Shown: in pieces, positions 51,437 to 61,243 of the stretch
How the letters are laid out: each line of letters begins with the position of its first letter
How positions within the stretch are numbered: position 1 is the stretch's first letter
The notes under the pieces: model-generated
Seen by the model: only the letters and a program-made list of their open reading frames with translations
What the model was told of the DNA's origin: nothing
Databases searched by the model: none
DNA from: Notoacmeibacter sp. MSK16QG-6
Lineage (GTDB): Bacteria; Pseudomonadota; Alphaproteobacteria; Rhizobiales; Rhizobiaceae
Reading direction: 5' to 3'
Assembly (NCBI RefSeq): GCF_024158145.1
Contig: NZ_JAMYXM010000004.1
Location: forward strand, 124,001 to 188,000
DNA: 64,000 nt
Position numbers and translations under genes: made by a program

Positions 51437-54400
51437 TGCGAATCATTCTGCGCCATCTCTGCCTCGCCCTGCTGCTTCTTTGCGGTCTGGTTCTCCCCGC
51501 TAATGCCCAGTTATTCGGCATTTTCGGCGATTCCGACGCGTCGGCCGAGGAGGAAAAGGGCGCTTTTCTGACTTATGTCGAAGAAAAGCTTTCCACACCC
51601 GACCGACGCATTTCCATCAGCAATATCAATGGCGTTCTGTCCAGCAAGGCGTCCATCGACAAGATCACGATTTCGGACGAGAAGGGTGTCTGGCTGACGA
51701 TTACGAATGCCGCCATCGATTGGAATCGTTCCGCTCTCCTGCGGGCGCGGCTGGAAATCGAGTCGCTGAGCGCTGAATCCATCGTCATGACGCGCAATCC
51801 TGCCCCGGTCGAAGCGGAGATGGAGGCCGAGGCAACGCCATTTGCGCTGCCGGAACTGCCGGTCGCGATCCGGATAGGCGAACTCGCCATCCAGCGCGCC
51901 GAGTTCGACGAAAGCGTCTTTGGACTGGCATCGGTGCTCTCTCTGCAGGGTGCCCTGACATTGGAAGACGGCGCGCTCGATACTTCGCTGCAGGTGCAGC
52001 GGCTTGACGGACCGGGCGGCGAATTGGCGCTTCAGGCGGCTTATTCCAACGAAAATCGTCAGTTGGACGTCGATCTGCAACTCGATGAACCGGAAAACGG
52101 CATCGTTGCCAATCTTCTCAATATCGAAGGCAAGCCGCCGGTCAGTCTTGCGCTGCAGGGGGCAGGTCCGCTCTCCGACCTCACCCTTCAACTGACGCTC
52201 GATGCCGACCGCGAGCGGGTCCTTTCCGGAACGTTCAACCTGGACGAAACGGAACAGGGGCTTGCTTACCGCGCCAATCTGGAGGGGCCGCTCGGACGGC
52301 TTGTGCCGGTTCAGTTCCGTGCTTTTTTCTCCGGTCAGAGTACGCTTCGCCTCAGCGGCAGCGTCCCCGACGAAGGCGGCACGGTTATCGATCAGCTTGC
52401 CCTGAAATCCGGCCCGCTTAGCCTGGAAGGTCGGGCGCGGGTTCTTTCCGGAGGGTTCCTGCGTACGCTGGTGCTCGATGGCCAGATCGATGGCGGCGAT
52501 GGCGAGCCGGTTATCCTGCCTGTACCAGGCGGGGAAACCTCGGTTCGGCGGGCTTCGATCGATATTGAATACGGCGTCGATGAAACCGGCCCATGGAGTG
52601 GCCGCATCCTGCTGCAGAATCTCAACACCGGAACCTTTGCGGCAGAAAGTGTCCGTTTTGATCTCGGGGGCCAGATGACGGCCCTCGATAGCACCCAAAA
52701 CCGGGCCGTTAGCTTCAATGTCGATGGCGTCGCAGAGGGAATTACAGCGGAGCGGGCGGCGGTTGCCGATGCGTTGGGCGACCGGCTGACCTTTACACTT
52801 GCTGGGCAGACCGAAGCAGGGCAGCCAATCGCGATTGAAACGCTGAAACTCGACGGCCAGTCCGTGGATATCGCCACAAACGGAACGTTGGATGGCGCGG
52901 TCTATCGCGGGACGACCAGCATCACCACGGCGAGCCTTGCGCCGTTTTCCACCATGGCAGGTCAGAAGCTGACCGGCGCTCTGGATATCAGCACCGAGGG
53001 TTCGGTGACGCTGAATTCGGGTGCGTTCGATCTGACGGTCGATGGATCGGCCTCGAACATCACTCTGGAAGACCCGACACTCACCCGGCTGCTAGCCGGC
53101 GAAACCACGCTATCGGGCGGCATTGCACGCGGTGAGCAGGGTATTTCGACGGACGACTTCAAGCTTGAAAATCCGCAGCTTCAGCTTGCCGCCAACGGTT
53201 CGTACGGCGGCGACGATACCGATATGAAGGTGACGGGCCGCCTGGCCGATCTGGCTTCCATTACCGATCAGGTAAGCGGCGCTGTGCAATTCGACGCGTC
53301 GCTGATCGGCGAGAGCAATTCGATTTCGGTCAAGTCTAATCTCGGCATCCCGCAGGGCCGGCTTCAAGGTCGAAATCTGACAGACCTCGGTCTGGAACTG
53401 GTCGGCACGCTTGGCGACAATCTGTTCTCCGGTCATGTCACAGGAGAAGGATTCTTCTCTGGCGAACGACTGGCTATCGATTCCGACGTCGTCTACGGCG
53501 AAGGCGCGATCCGGCTCTCCGAACTCGAACTAGCGGTCGGCGGAAATCGTGTTCAGGGCGATTTCGAGCGTGACGGCACGGGCCTTCTTGCCGGCGACCT
53601 TTCCGTCGATGCGCCGAATCTGGAGCTTGTCGGTGCGCTCGCGCTTCAGGATATCGCCGGCGCGATCGATGCCGACCTTTCCTTTTCGAACTTGGATGGC
53701 CGGCAAGATGCCGCCGTGAAGGGCACCATCTCCGGTTTTCGGTACGACACGACCGCAAAAATCGGTGAGGCGGCGCTTGATATTACGGCGACGGACCTTT
53801 TTGGCGTTCCTCAGGCCAGTGGTTCGATCAACGGCCGTACCATCAGCGCGGGCGGCGTCGATTTCACGGTGCTCGACCTGAAGGCCGACCAGCAGGAGAA
53901 TGCCACGGATTTTGTTCTGTCCGGCGAGTTGGAGCAAGGCACCGACATCAGCGCGGAAGGCACTCTGGCGCGCGTTCAGGACGCCGATGTCAGCCCGGCT
54001 TTCGATCTGGCGCTACGCGAATTGTCTATCGTTGAGGCGGGCAGAACGGCGCGCCTCGAAGCGCCGACCGAAATTAGTGTTCGTGGCCAGACCATTGCAA
54101 TCGACGCGACAACACTCGCTATCGGCGATGGTTCGCTTCGCCTCCAGGGTGAGGTAGCAGAGCAGATCAATCTGTCCGTGGTCGCGGACAGCGTTTCTCT
54201 CGACATCGCCAATGCAGTCCGCCCGGATCTCGAGGCGGCGGGCACGATATCCGGTACCGCCGAGATCACCGGGCCGCGCTCAGCCCCAAGTGTCGCTTTC
54301 GATGTGACAGGCGAAGGCCTGACCGTGGCGCAACTTAAGGACGCCAGTATAGCGCCGCTCTCCATACGCGCGCGCGGCCAAACCGACGGTCGCTCACTTG

Positions 54401-56391
54401 ATGTCGATGCCACGCTTACAAACAGTCAGGGCGTCAATGCCACGATCAATGGGGCGGTGCCGCTCGGCAGCGAAGGCCGGCTCGATCTGAAGGTCGATCT
54501 CAATGCCGTCCCGCTGGAGCTTGCCAATACGGTCCGTCCAGACCTTGAGGCGGACGGCACGATTTCCGGCACCGCAACGGTGACAGGCAATCTATCCAAT
54601 CCGAACGTGAATTTCCGCCTTGCCGGTAATGGCGTCACGGTCGCGCAGCTTCGCCAGAACGGCGTTGCGCCTCTTTCCATCCAAGCGAACGGTGAAACGA
54701 ATGGTCAGACGCTGACCATCGACGCCAATGCGACGAACAGCCAGGGCGTAAGGCTTGCTGCGAACGGTACGGTGCCATTGGGTGGCGAGGGCGCTTTGGC
54801 GGTCAACATCGACGTGAACGCCGTGCCGCTCTCCCTCGCCAATTCGGTTCGGCCGGATCTTGGTCTATCCGGCACACTTACGGGCTCGGCGCGCGTCACC
54901 GGATCGCTGTCATCACCCAATGCGGACTTTCAGCTCTCGGTGCCCAATCTCGACGCTGCTGCGCTTCAAGGGTTCGGGCCGCTCTCCGTCGATACGCAAG
55001 GGCGTTTCGCCAATCAGGCGGTGCAACTCAATCGCCTCAATATTGGCGGGCGGGACGGCATCGCGCTTTCGGCCTCAGGCACGATTCCGTTATCGGAAGG
55101 CGGGCTCAACGTTTCTTTCGATGGATCGGCCCCACTCTCCGCCGCGAACCGTTTTCTCGGTGACCGGGGCACGACGCTTGCAGGGTCGGTCCGGTTTTCC
55201 GGTCGGGCAACCGGAGCGCTGGCCGATCCGAATATCGCGATTTCCGTCGATACCGGAGGGGCTAGCCTTTTCGATCCGCAAACCAACACGCGGCTCACCA
55301 ACATAAACATCTCAGCTTCGGCCACGCGACAGCAGGTCGTGCTGCAGAGCGCGAGCGCAAATCTCGCCAGTGGCGGTTCAGTCGCGGCCTCCGGCACGAT
55401 CGGTCTGACCAACGGCCTTCCGGCCAATATAACGATACGTCTCAACCAAGCGCGTTACGCCGACGGCAAGTTTATCGCCGCGACGGTGAACGGCACGATC
55501 AGCATCACGGGTTCTCTGGCCAATGATCCGCTGATCGCCGGCAATATCGATGTGGTGCGCGCCGAGATTACCGTGCCGGACAGCTTCGGTTCATCCGTCG
55601 ATATCCAGGCCGTCAATCACATCAACGCTCCTGCGGATGTTCGCGCCACGCTGGCGCGCGCGTTTCCCGGCAGTGGCGGGAGCATTCCTGAGCCCGCTGC
55701 AAGACCCTCGGTGCCTCGCCTCGACATCACGCTCAATGCGCCGAACCAGATTTTCGTCAGGGGTCGCGGACTGGATGCAGAACTCGGCGGCCGGTTACGG
55801 CTGACCGGAAGCACACGCGACATTCAGCCGGTCGGCGGCTTTGAGCTCATTCGCGGGCGGCTCGCCATTTTGGGCAAGCGTATCACCTTCGAACGCGGTA
55901 CCATCACCTTTGTCGGCGACCTCAACCCTTATCTGAATTTCGTTGCTTCCAGCGATGCGGACGGCACGACAATCTTTATCCGGGTGCAGGGGACGGTGGA
56001 CGATCTGGATATCTCCTTTTCGTCCGATTCCCAGCTACCGGAAGACGAGGCGCTCGCTCTTCTCATCTTCGGACGCGGTCTCGACCAACTGTCGCCGCTG
56101 CAGCTTGCGCAGTTGGCCGCGGCTGCGGCGGAGCTTGCCGGCAACGGCCCATCGGTCCTTTCCGGAGTGCGGCAGGCGGCGGGCCTCGACAATCTCGATA
56201 TCGTGACCGACAGTGAAGGAAATGTCGCAGCGCGCGCCGGTACCTATGTGTCCGAAAATGTCTATGTCGGCGTCGAAGCGGGCAGCGAAAGCAAGGTGAC
56301 GATCAATCTCGATGTGACTGAAGAGATCACGGTTCGCGGCGCGGTCGGCACCGAGAGCAGCGTCGGCGTCTTCTACGAGAAGGATTACTGA
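51436..56391 (+). CDS. tamB: Translocation and assembly module subunit TamB (DUF490/AsmA-like)
   Basis: 1651 residues, translationally coupled to tamA. An N-terminal signal/anchor helix (LCLALLLLCGLVLPANA) is followed by an enormous stretch of short beta-strands forming the periplasm-spanning beta-taco/groove that carries lipid between membranes. The conserved DUF490 C-terminal domain (about 1270-1651) shows GRLAILGKRITFERGTITF and SSDSQLPEDEALALLIFGR, and ends in YEKDY. Residues 928-1242 consist of three tandem 105-residue repeats. Length is at the upper end of the family. Function in outer-membrane biogenesis comes from established work on TamAB and related AsmA-like proteins. Confidence 0.95.
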   Translation: MRIILRHLCLALLLLCGLVLPANAQLFGIFGDSDASAEEEKGAFLTYVEEKLSTPDRRISISNINGVLSSKASIDKITISDEKGVWLTITNAAIDWNRSALLRARLEIESLSAESIVMTRNPAPVEAEMEAEATPFALPELPVAIRIGELAIQRAEFDESVFGLASVLSLQGALTLEDGALDTSLQVQRLDGPGGELALQAAYSNENRQLDVDLQLDEPENGIVANLLNIEGKPPVSLALQGAGPLSDLTLQLTLDADRERVLSGTFNLDETEQGLAYRANLEGPLGRLVPVQFRAFFSGQSTLRLSGSVPDEGGTVIDQLALKSGPLSLEGRARVLSGGFLRTLVLDGQIDGGDGEPVILPVPGGETSVRRASIDIEYGVDETGPWSGRILLQNLNTGTFAAESVRFDLGGQMTALDSTQNRAVSFNVDGVAEGITAERAAVADALGDRLTFTLAGQTEAGQPIAIETLKLDGQSVDIATNGTLDGAVYRGTTSITTASLAPFSTMAGQKLTGALDISTEGSVTLNSGAFDLTVDGSASNITLEDPTLTRLLAGETTLSGGIARGEQGISTDDFKLENPQLQLAANGSYGGDDTDMKVTGRLADLASITDQVSGAVQFDASLIGESNSISVKSNLGIPQGRLQGRNLTDLGLELVGTLGDNLFSGHVTGEGFFSGERLAIDSDVVYGEGAIRLSELELAVGGNRVQGDFERDGTGLLAGDLSVDAPNLELVGALALQDIAGAIDADLSFSNLDGRQDAAVKGTISGFRYDTTAKIGEAALDITATDLFGVPQASGSINGRTISAGGVDFTVLDLKADQQENATDFVLSGELEQGTDISAEGTLARVQDADVSPAFDLALRELSIVEAGRTARLEAPTEISVRGQTIAIDATTLAIGDGSLRLQGEVAEQINLSVVADSVSLDIANAVRPDLEAAGTISGTAEITGPRSAPSVAFDVTGEGLTVAQLKDASIAPLSIRARGQTDGRSLDVDATLTNSQGVNATINGAVPLGSEGRLDLKVDLNAVPLELANTVRPDLEADGTISGTATVTGNLSNPNVNFRLAGNGVTVAQLRQNGVAPLSIQANGETNGQTLTIDANATNSQGVRLAANGTVPLGGEGALAVNIDVNAVPLSLANSVRPDLGLSGTLTGSARVTGSLSSPNADFQLSVPNLDAAALQGFGPLSVDTQGRFANQAVQLNRLNIGGRDGIALSASGTIPLSEGGLNVSFDGSAPLSAANRFLGDRGTTLAGSVRFSGRATGALADPNIAISVDTGGASLFDPQTNTRLTNINISASATRQQVVLQSASANLASGGSVAASGTIGLTNGLPANITIRLNQARYADGKFIAATVNGTISITGSLANDPLIAGNIDVVRAEITVPDSFGSSVDIQAVNHINAPADVRATLARAFPGSGGSIPEPAARPSVPRLDITLNAPNQIFVRGRGLDAELGGRLRLTGSTRDIQPVGGFELIRGRLAILGKRITFERGTITFVGDLNPYLNFVASSDADGTTIFIRVQGTVDDLDISFSSDSQLPEDEALALLIFGRGLDQLSPLQLAQLAAAAAELAGNGPSVLSGVRQAAGLDNLDIVTDSEGNVAARAGTYVSENVYVGVEAGSESKVTINLDVTEEITVRGAVGTESSVGVFYEKDY
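54217..55161 (+). repeat. Three tandem 315-bp repeats inside tamB
   Basis: Units begin at 54217, 54532 and 54847 with VRPDL followed by G-T-SGT and TG-l-s-P motifs, with an exact spacing of 105 codons. Units one and two are most alike (both contain TNSQGV and LTVAQL/VTVAQL), unit three diverges after NADF, and further degenerate copies may follow. This looks like recent intragenic duplication lengthening the periplasmic groove. Confidence 0.75.
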
Positions 56392-56409
56392 ACCGCTGTT
56401 TCGAGCGGC

Positions 56410-57468
56410 TCAGTTTTCCACCGCCCAATACAGCTTCACCATCGGGTCGAAAACTGTCACCGGCCCAGCGCCTGTTTCGACCGTCGTTGGATAAGCGACC
56501 GGCTGATCCTTTTTCGTCAGGGTCGTGGTCTCTTCGTTGACGGGCAGACCGTACCAATCCGCGCCATGACGGGAAACGAAGGCTTCCAACTGGCCGAGTG
56601 CCCCTTCTTCCTCGAACACGTGCGCCAGGCAGCTCATCGTGTTTGTGGCGGTGAAGATGCCGGCGCAGCCGCAGGCACTTTCCTTCGCATCGGTCGGGTG
56701 CGGCGCACTGTCCGTGCCGAGAAAGAAGCGCGGATCGCCGGAAATGGCCGCCTGTCGTAGCGCCAGCCGATGCCGCTCGCGCTTGGCCACCGGCAGACAG
56801 TAATAATGCGGGCGAATGCCGCCTGCGAGAATCGCATTGCGATTGATCATCAGATGATGCGTGGTAATCGATCCGGCGATGTTGTCGGCCGCGCCGGTCA
56901 CATAATCGACGCCATTCTTGGTCGTGATGTGTTCCATTGTCACCCGCAGCTCTGGCAGGCGCTGGCGCAGCGGATCGAGAACTTCCTCGATAAAGACGGC
57001 CTCACGGTCGAAAATGTCGATCTCCGGGTCGGTCACTTCGCCATGGATGCAAAGCGTCATGCCGATCTCGGCCATCCGCTCCAGAACGCCCATCACTTTG
57101 TCGAGATCGCGGACGCCGGATTGCGAATTGGTTGTTGCGCCGGCAGGGTAGAGCTTGACGGCGAGGGCGACTTTCTCCTGGAAAGCGGCCGCCACGTCGT
57201 CCGCATCGGTCTCTTCGGTCAGATAAAGCGTCATCAATGGCTCGAACGTCGAGCCCGCGGGAAGGGCGGCGACGATACGCTCTTTATAGGCGGCGGCGGC
57301 GGCTTTCGTGACGACCGGCGGGACCAGATTGGGCATGATGATGGCGCGGCCGAAATGGCGGGCGCTTTCCGGCGCGACGCCTTTCAACATGTCACCATCG
57401 CGCAAATGAAGGTGCCAGTCGTCGGGGCGGCGTATGGTCAGCGTCGAGGTCACCGGAACATTCTCCAT
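56410..57468 (-). CDS. pyrC: Dihydroorotase, class II
   Basis: 352 residues from ATG 57468; an extension to 57549 overlaps a terminator. It interconverts carbamoyl-aspartate and dihydroorotate in pyrimidine synthesis. Zinc ligands His19 and His21 are in DWHLHLRDG; the carbamylated Lys is expected in [16 protein letters not shown]; later metal residues lie in [17 protein letters not shown] and the catalytic Asp in GTDSAPHP. This is the E. coli-type single-function enzyme. The tamB stop is 18 bases away and convergent, with no hairpin between. Confidence 0.95.
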   Translation of the reverse strand: MENVPVTSTLTIRRPDDWHLHLRDGDMLKGVAPESARHFGRAIIMPNLVPPVVTKAAAAAYKERIVAALPAGSTFEPLMTLYLTEETDADDVAAAFQEKVALAVKLYPAGATTNSQSGVRDLDKVMGVLERMAEIGMTLCIHGEVTDPEIDIFDREAVFIEEVLDPLRQRLPELRVTMEHITTKNGVDYVTGAADNIAGSITTHHLMINRNAILAGGIRPHYYCLPVAKRERHRLALRQAAISGDPRFFLGTDSAPHPTDAKESACGCAGIFTATNTMSCLAHVFEEEGALGQLEAFVSRHGADWYGLPVNEETTTLTKKDQPVAYPTTVETGAGPVTVFDPMVKLYWAVEN

Positions 57469-57517
57469 CAAACGGTTTGGACGCTGGCTTAAAAGTTGTT
57501 GCGCATGGCCGCAAGAA

Positions 57518-57545
57518 AAAGGGCCGCCTGAAGAGGCAGCCCTTT
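57518..57545 (-). terminator. Intrinsic terminator of the OmpA-like lipoprotein gene
   Basis: AAAGGGC (57518-57524) pairs with GCCCTTT (57539-57545), extended by GCCT/AGGC inside, and on the minus strand is followed by TTTTTCTTG. It lies 26 bases after the lipoprotein stop. Confidence 0.85.
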
Positions 57546-57570
57546 GCAATCGCGACGGTGCAACCGGCTG

Positions 57571-58239
57571 TCAGCCCTGCTGCAATGGCACCAGCTTGAT
57601 CTCGACGCGGCGGTTCTGTGCGCGACCGGCCTCGGTATCGTTGCTGGCAATCGGACGGCTTTCGCCGAAGCCCACCGCATAGAAGCGGCGCGAATCCAGA
57701 CCCTGCGCGGTCAGATACCGGGTCACGGAGTCGGCGCGGCGGTTGGAAAGGTCGAGGTTGTAAGAGTCGCCACCGGTCGAATCGGTGTGACCGTAAACGT
57801 CGACCAGGGTGCGATTGAATTCGCGCAGGACCAGCGCGACGGAATTCAGTGTCGAATAGAAGCTCGGCTGAATGTCAGACTGATCGACCGCGAAGGTGAT
57901 GTTGGACGGCATGTTGAGAATGATCTCGTCACCGTTTCGCGTGACGGACACGCCCGTGCCACGAAGCTGCGCGCGCAGCTTGTCTTCCTGCCGGTCCATG
58001 TAGAGACCGACGCCGCCGCCGGCGAGCGTGCCGAGGCCCGCGCCGAGCAGAATGGCCTTGCGGCGGTCGCTGCTGGAATCGCCAGCTGAAGCGATTGCGC
58101 CAATCAGGGCGCCGCCCGCCGCACCGATGCCGGCGCCGCCAGCCGTATTGGAAATACGCTGCTCGCCGGTGAACGGATCGGTCGTGCAGCCCGCAAGCAC
58201 GAATGCGCCTAGTGTCGACGCGATCAAAAATTTCTTCAT
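57571..58239 (-). CDS. OmpA-family lipoprotein (YiaD type)
   Basis: 222 residues with lipobox FVLAGC (Cys18). A glycine-rich zipper follows (about 33-85, AGGAGIGAAGGALIGAIASAG and LLGAGLGTLAGGGVGLYMD), then the OmpA C-terminal peptidoglycan-binding domain (about 105-218) with ITFAVDQSDIQPSF, VYGHTDSTGGDSYNLDLSNRRA, VGFGESRPIASNDTEAGRAQNRRVEI. It tethers the outer membrane to the wall. This is not Pal; no tol genes are nearby. GAGGG precedes the ATG at short spacing. Confidence 0.93.
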   Translation of the reverse strand: MKKFLIASTLGAFVLAGCTTDPFTGEQRISNTAGGAGIGAAGGALIGAIASAGDSSSDRRKAILLGAGLGTLAGGGVGLYMDRQEDKLRAQLRGTGVSVTRNGDEIILNMPSNITFAVDQSDIQPSFYSTLNSVALVLREFNRTLVDVYGHTDSTGGDSYNLDLSNRRADSVTRYLTAQGLDSRRFYAVGFGESRPIASNDTEAGRAQNRRVEIKLVPLQQG

Positions 58240-58343
58240 TTTCCCTCACTTGCCGGAGCCTCTCAAAAAGGCTCATGCGAATCGCGGTGGTCCCTCACAC
58301 CGATCCGCCATTATGCACCGATAACGGCCAAAATCCGGCAATT

Positions 58344-58375
58344 GCAGCGCGCTCCACAATTGGCGGGCGCGCTGC
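58344..58375 (-). terminator. Inverted repeat after znuA
   Basis: GCAGCGCGC (58344-58352) pairs perfectly with GCGCGCTGC (58367-58375) around 14 bases, 10 bases beyond the znuA stop. The U-tail is poor, so termination is likely but not certain. Confidence 0.6.
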
Positions 58376-58385
58376 GGGGAGATCA

Positions 58386-59453
58386 TCAATTTTCGGCAGA
58401 TGAATCGCCGGAGAGGCAACCCGCGAGCGCCTCTGCGTTGGCGATCATCGCGGCTTCATACGCGCCTGGTCCTGGTTCTACATTGCTGCCTGCCGGATCA
58501 AGTTCCGCGATCCGTGCACCCGTCTCATTGGCAAGGGTTTGCGAAAGTTTCGGCGAAAATTGCGGTTCGACCAGGATGCAGGACACGCCCTCGGCGCTCA
58601 TCTTTTCGTTCAACTCGGTCAAGCGCCTGGCGCCGGGCGCGATTTCCGGAGACATTGTCAGCGAGCCGAGACTTTTCAATTCGAAAGCGTGTTCGAAATA
58701 TTGAAGCGCGTCATGAAACGCGACGAAGGATTTGCCTTTGACGGGTTTCAGCGTTGCGTCGACCCTTTCGCTCATCTCGTCTATGGAGCGGAGGGTCGCC
58801 TCGGCATTTTCGCGATAGCGCTCAGCATGGTCGGGATCGACCTCCGCCAAGCTTTGCTCAATCGCGTTCACCATTGCCTTTGCGTTGTCCGGATCCAGCC
58901 AGACATGCGGGTCTTCCGGTCCGTGATGATGGTCATGATGACCGGTTTCTTCCGTGCTATCGTGATGGTCTGCTTCTTCATGCGCGTGTTCTTCGCCGTG
59001 GTCATGCCCTTTCTCATGATCGTCATGAGCATGTTTGTCGTGATCCCCGTGATCATCGTCATCCTCTTCGTCGAACAGGCCTGCATGCCGCGTTGGAAGA
59101 TGTTCGACGCCTTCGGCCTCCATCAGTTCGAGAACCTTCGCATTGGCACCGAGCGATGCGATCGGCTTGTCGAGAAATCTTTCCAGATCAGGGCCGATGC
59201 GGATAATCAGGTCGGCATCCTGCATTGCGCCTGCCTGGCTGGGCCGTAGCGCAAAGTCGTGTGGAGAGGCGCTCGGCGGCACCAACAGTTCCGGTTTACC
59301 CACGCCTTCCATGACAGAAGCGGTCAGGGAATGGATCGGCGTGAACGATACGATAACGCTCGGGCTGTCATCAGCCATGGCAGCCGGCGCCGGTAGGCCA
59401 AAAAGAGCGGAAAGGGCGATGGGCATGGATAAAATGAAACGGTGGGACGTCAT
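58386..59453 (-). CDS. znuA: Zinc ABC transporter substrate-binding protein
   Basis: 355 residues with a signal peptide (about 1-27, LSALFGLPAPAAMA). Cluster A-I fold: IVSFTPIHSLTASVMEGV and SPHDFALRPSQ with a zinc-ligand His. A His/Asp-rich loop of about 50 residues (about 134-185) with many HDH and HEE clusters is typical of ZnuA and absent from manganese-binding relatives. DPHVWLDPDNAKAM supplies the second ligand, FVAFHDALQYFEHAF the third. It is periplasmic. Divergent from znuC across a Zur-type palindrome. Confidence 0.96.
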   Translation of the reverse strand: MTSHRFILSMPIALSALFGLPAPAAMADDSPSVIVSFTPIHSLTASVMEGVGKPELLVPPSASPHDFALRPSQAGAMQDADLIIRIGPDLERFLDKPIASLGANAKVLELMEAEGVEHLPTRHAGLFDEEDDDDHGDHDKHAHDDHEKGHDHGEEHAHEEADHHDSTEETGHHDHHHGPEDPHVWLDPDNAKAMVNAIEQSLAEVDPDHAERYRENAEATLRSIDEMSERVDATLKPVKGKSFVAFHDALQYFEHAFELKSLGSLTMSPEIAPGARRLTELNEKMSAEGVSCILVEPQFSPKLSQTLANETGARIAELDPAGSNVEPGPGAYEAAMIANAEALAGCLSGDSSAEN

Positions 59454-59510
59454 AGCGGCTCGCTTTGTATAGAGTGTGCGTCATCAGCCTGGTAAAGAAG
59501 GCTTGAAAAC

Positions 59511-59525
59511 TGTTATAATATAACA
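59511..59525. promoter_or_regulatory. Zur-type operator between znuA and znuC
   Basis: TGTTATAATATAACA is a 15-bp palindrome with a single central asymmetry, matching the GTTATA-TATAAC core of alphaproteobacterial Zur boxes. It lies 58 bp before znuA and 31 bp before znuC, so one site can repress both directions under zinc sufficiency; the zur gene itself is in the rightward operon. Confidence 0.82.
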
Positions 59526-59555
59526 TAACGGTTGTCGAGACAAAAAACGGGAACA

Positions 59556-60446
59556 ATGAGTTTTTGCATGCTCGATTTGCCTGAACGATCGTCATTGTCT
59601 CGCCCTTCGCGAGAAGCGCCAAGGGCGCTGGCGAGAATGCTGCGTGCCGGCCTCTACGCAAATGGCCGATGGCTGGTCAGAGGGATCGATCTTTCCATCG
59701 GGCCGGGAGAAATCGTCACGCTCGTCGGTCCAAACGGATCGGGAAAGTCGACGACGGCAAAACTTCTTCTTGGGCTTGCCAGGCCGAGCGAGGGACGGGT
59801 GGCGCGCGCGGCCGACTTGCGCGTCGGCTATGTCCCGCAAAGATTGTCGATCGATCCAAATTTGCCGCTCAGCGTCGCGCGGTTCATGCGGTTGACCAGG
59901 TCGCTATCCTATTCCGACATGGCCGCAGCTTTGAGCGAAACAGGGGTCGCACACCTCACAGATGCCCAAATGCGGGGCCTGTCCGGCGGCGAATTGCAAC
60001 GTGTGCTGATCGCGCGCGCACTTTCGCTCAAACCACAATTGCTGGTTCTCGATGAGCCGGCTCAGGGCGTCGATATGGCAGGGGCTATCGCTATTTACGA
60101 CCTGATTGCGGCGGCGCGCCAGCGCCTTGGCTGCGGCGTACTTCTGGTCAGTCACGATCTGCATCTCGTCATGGCGCAGACCGACCGGGTATTGTGCCTC
60201 AATGGCCATATCTGCTGTGAAGGCACGCCGGAAGCGGTGAGCGAGATGCCGGCCTATCGCGCACTGTTCGGTGGCGAAGCGCCCGCCGGTCTGGCGGTTT
60301 ATCGCCATCAGCACGACCATCGCCACCTGCCGGACGGACGTGTCCTACACGGCGACGGAACGGTCACGCAGACGTGTGACCCTCACGAATGCGGCCATCA
60401 CCATCATGCTCATGACAACGATCACGGTTCCGACGGGAAACAGTAA
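59556..60446 (+). CDS. znuC: Zinc ABC transporter ATP-binding protein
   Basis: 296 residues from ATG 59556; ATG 59568 is an alternative, and an upstream TTG was rejected. The ATPase has Walker A GPNGSGKSTT, Q-loop VGYVPQRL, signature LSGGELQRV and Walker B LLVLDEPAQGVD. A C-terminal extension of about 60 residues is His-rich (YRHQHDHRHLPDGR, HECGHHHHAHDNDH), common in ZnuC of rhizobia and probably zinc-sensing. Its stop overlaps the znuB start (TAATG). Confidence 0.95.
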   Translation: MSFCMLDLPERSSLSRPSREAPRALARMLRAGLYANGRWLVRGIDLSIGPGEIVTLVGPNGSGKSTTAKLLLGLARPSEGRVARAADLRVGYVPQRLSIDPNLPLSVARFMRLTRSLSYSDMAAALSETGVAHLTDAQMRGLSGGELQRVLIARALSLKPQLLVLDEPAQGVDMAGAIAIYDLIAAARQRLGCGVLLVSHDLHLVMAQTDRVLCLNGHICCEGTPEAVSEMPAYRALFGGEAPAGLAVYRHQHDHRHLPDGRVLHGDGTVTQTCDPHECGHHHHAHDNDHGSDGKQ

Positions 60447-61243
60447 TGTTGGATGATTTTCTGATCCGGGCCTTGATCGGCGGGTTGCTGGTCGCCCTTC
60501 TTGCTTCGCCGCTCGGCTGTGTCGTCGTCTGGCGGCGGCTCGCTTATTTTGGCGACACCCTCTCGCATGCGGCTTTGTTGGGTATTGCGTTGGGCACGCT
60601 GCTTTCCGTTTCTCTTCCGTTTGCGATCCTGCTGGTTTGCGCAGCGGTTGCTCTCATCCTTTTCCTGCTTCGCCGGAATGGCGACCTGGCAAGCGATGCG
60701 ATACTCGGCCTTTTGGCGCACGGTAGTCTGGCGATGGGTCTTGTCGCGATTGCCCTGGCGGGCCAGCGTATCGATCTGAATGGCCTTTTGTTCGGTGATA
60801 TATTCGCGGTCAGCCGCTCGGATCTATTCATCATGGGGGGTGGGGCGATCATCATACTCCTGGCATTGGCATCGATCTGGAACGATCTGCTGGCGGCTAC
60901 GGTCTCTCCGGAGATCGCGGCGGCGGAAAATGCGCGGCCTCAGCGTGCCGAACTGATTTTCCTGCTTTTGCTGGCGCTGACGGTTGCCGTCGCCATCAAG
61001 GTCGTCGGCGTTCTTCTCATCACGGCCATGCTGATCATCCCGGCCATTACCGCGCGCCGCTTCGCCAAAGGACCGGAAGCGATGGCGATTCTCGCCGTCC
61101 TCGCGGGCGCGGGCGCCATCTGCCTCGGCCTATATGGATCTTTCGTTTTCGACACGCCGGCAGGCCCGTCGATCGTGGTCGGCGCTTGCGCGTTGTTTCT
61201 TCTTGCCAGAATAATCCCATATGGAGGGCGGAGGCCGATTTGA
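60446..61243 (+). CDS. znuB: Zinc ABC transporter permease
   Basis: 265 residues with about eight hydrophobic segments, the ABC-3 permease pattern. Signatures include GCVVVWRRLAYFGDTLSHAALLG (about 27-49) and the C-terminal AIKVVGVLLITAMLIIPAITARRF. It moves zinc across the inner membrane, powered by ZnuC. It is coupled to both neighbours: its start overlaps the znuC stop and its stop overlaps the zur start (TGATG). Confidence 0.95.
   Translation: MLDDFLIRALIGGLLVALLASPLGCVVVWRRLAYFGDTLSHAALLGIALGTLLSVSLPFAILLVCAAVALILFLLRRNGDLASDAILGLLAHGSLAMGLVAIALAGQRIDLNGLLFGDIFAVSRSDLFIMGGGAIIILLALASIWNDLLAATVSPEIAAAENARPQRAELIFLLLLALTVAVAIKVVGVLLITAMLIIPAITARRFAKGPEAMAILAVLAGAGAICLGLYGSFVFDTPAGPSIVVGACALFLLARIIPYGGRRPI

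Noticed and set aside
51511-52698. Minus-strand ORF of 395 codons opposite tamB
   Set aside because: Shadow of the tamB reading frame without any domain signature.
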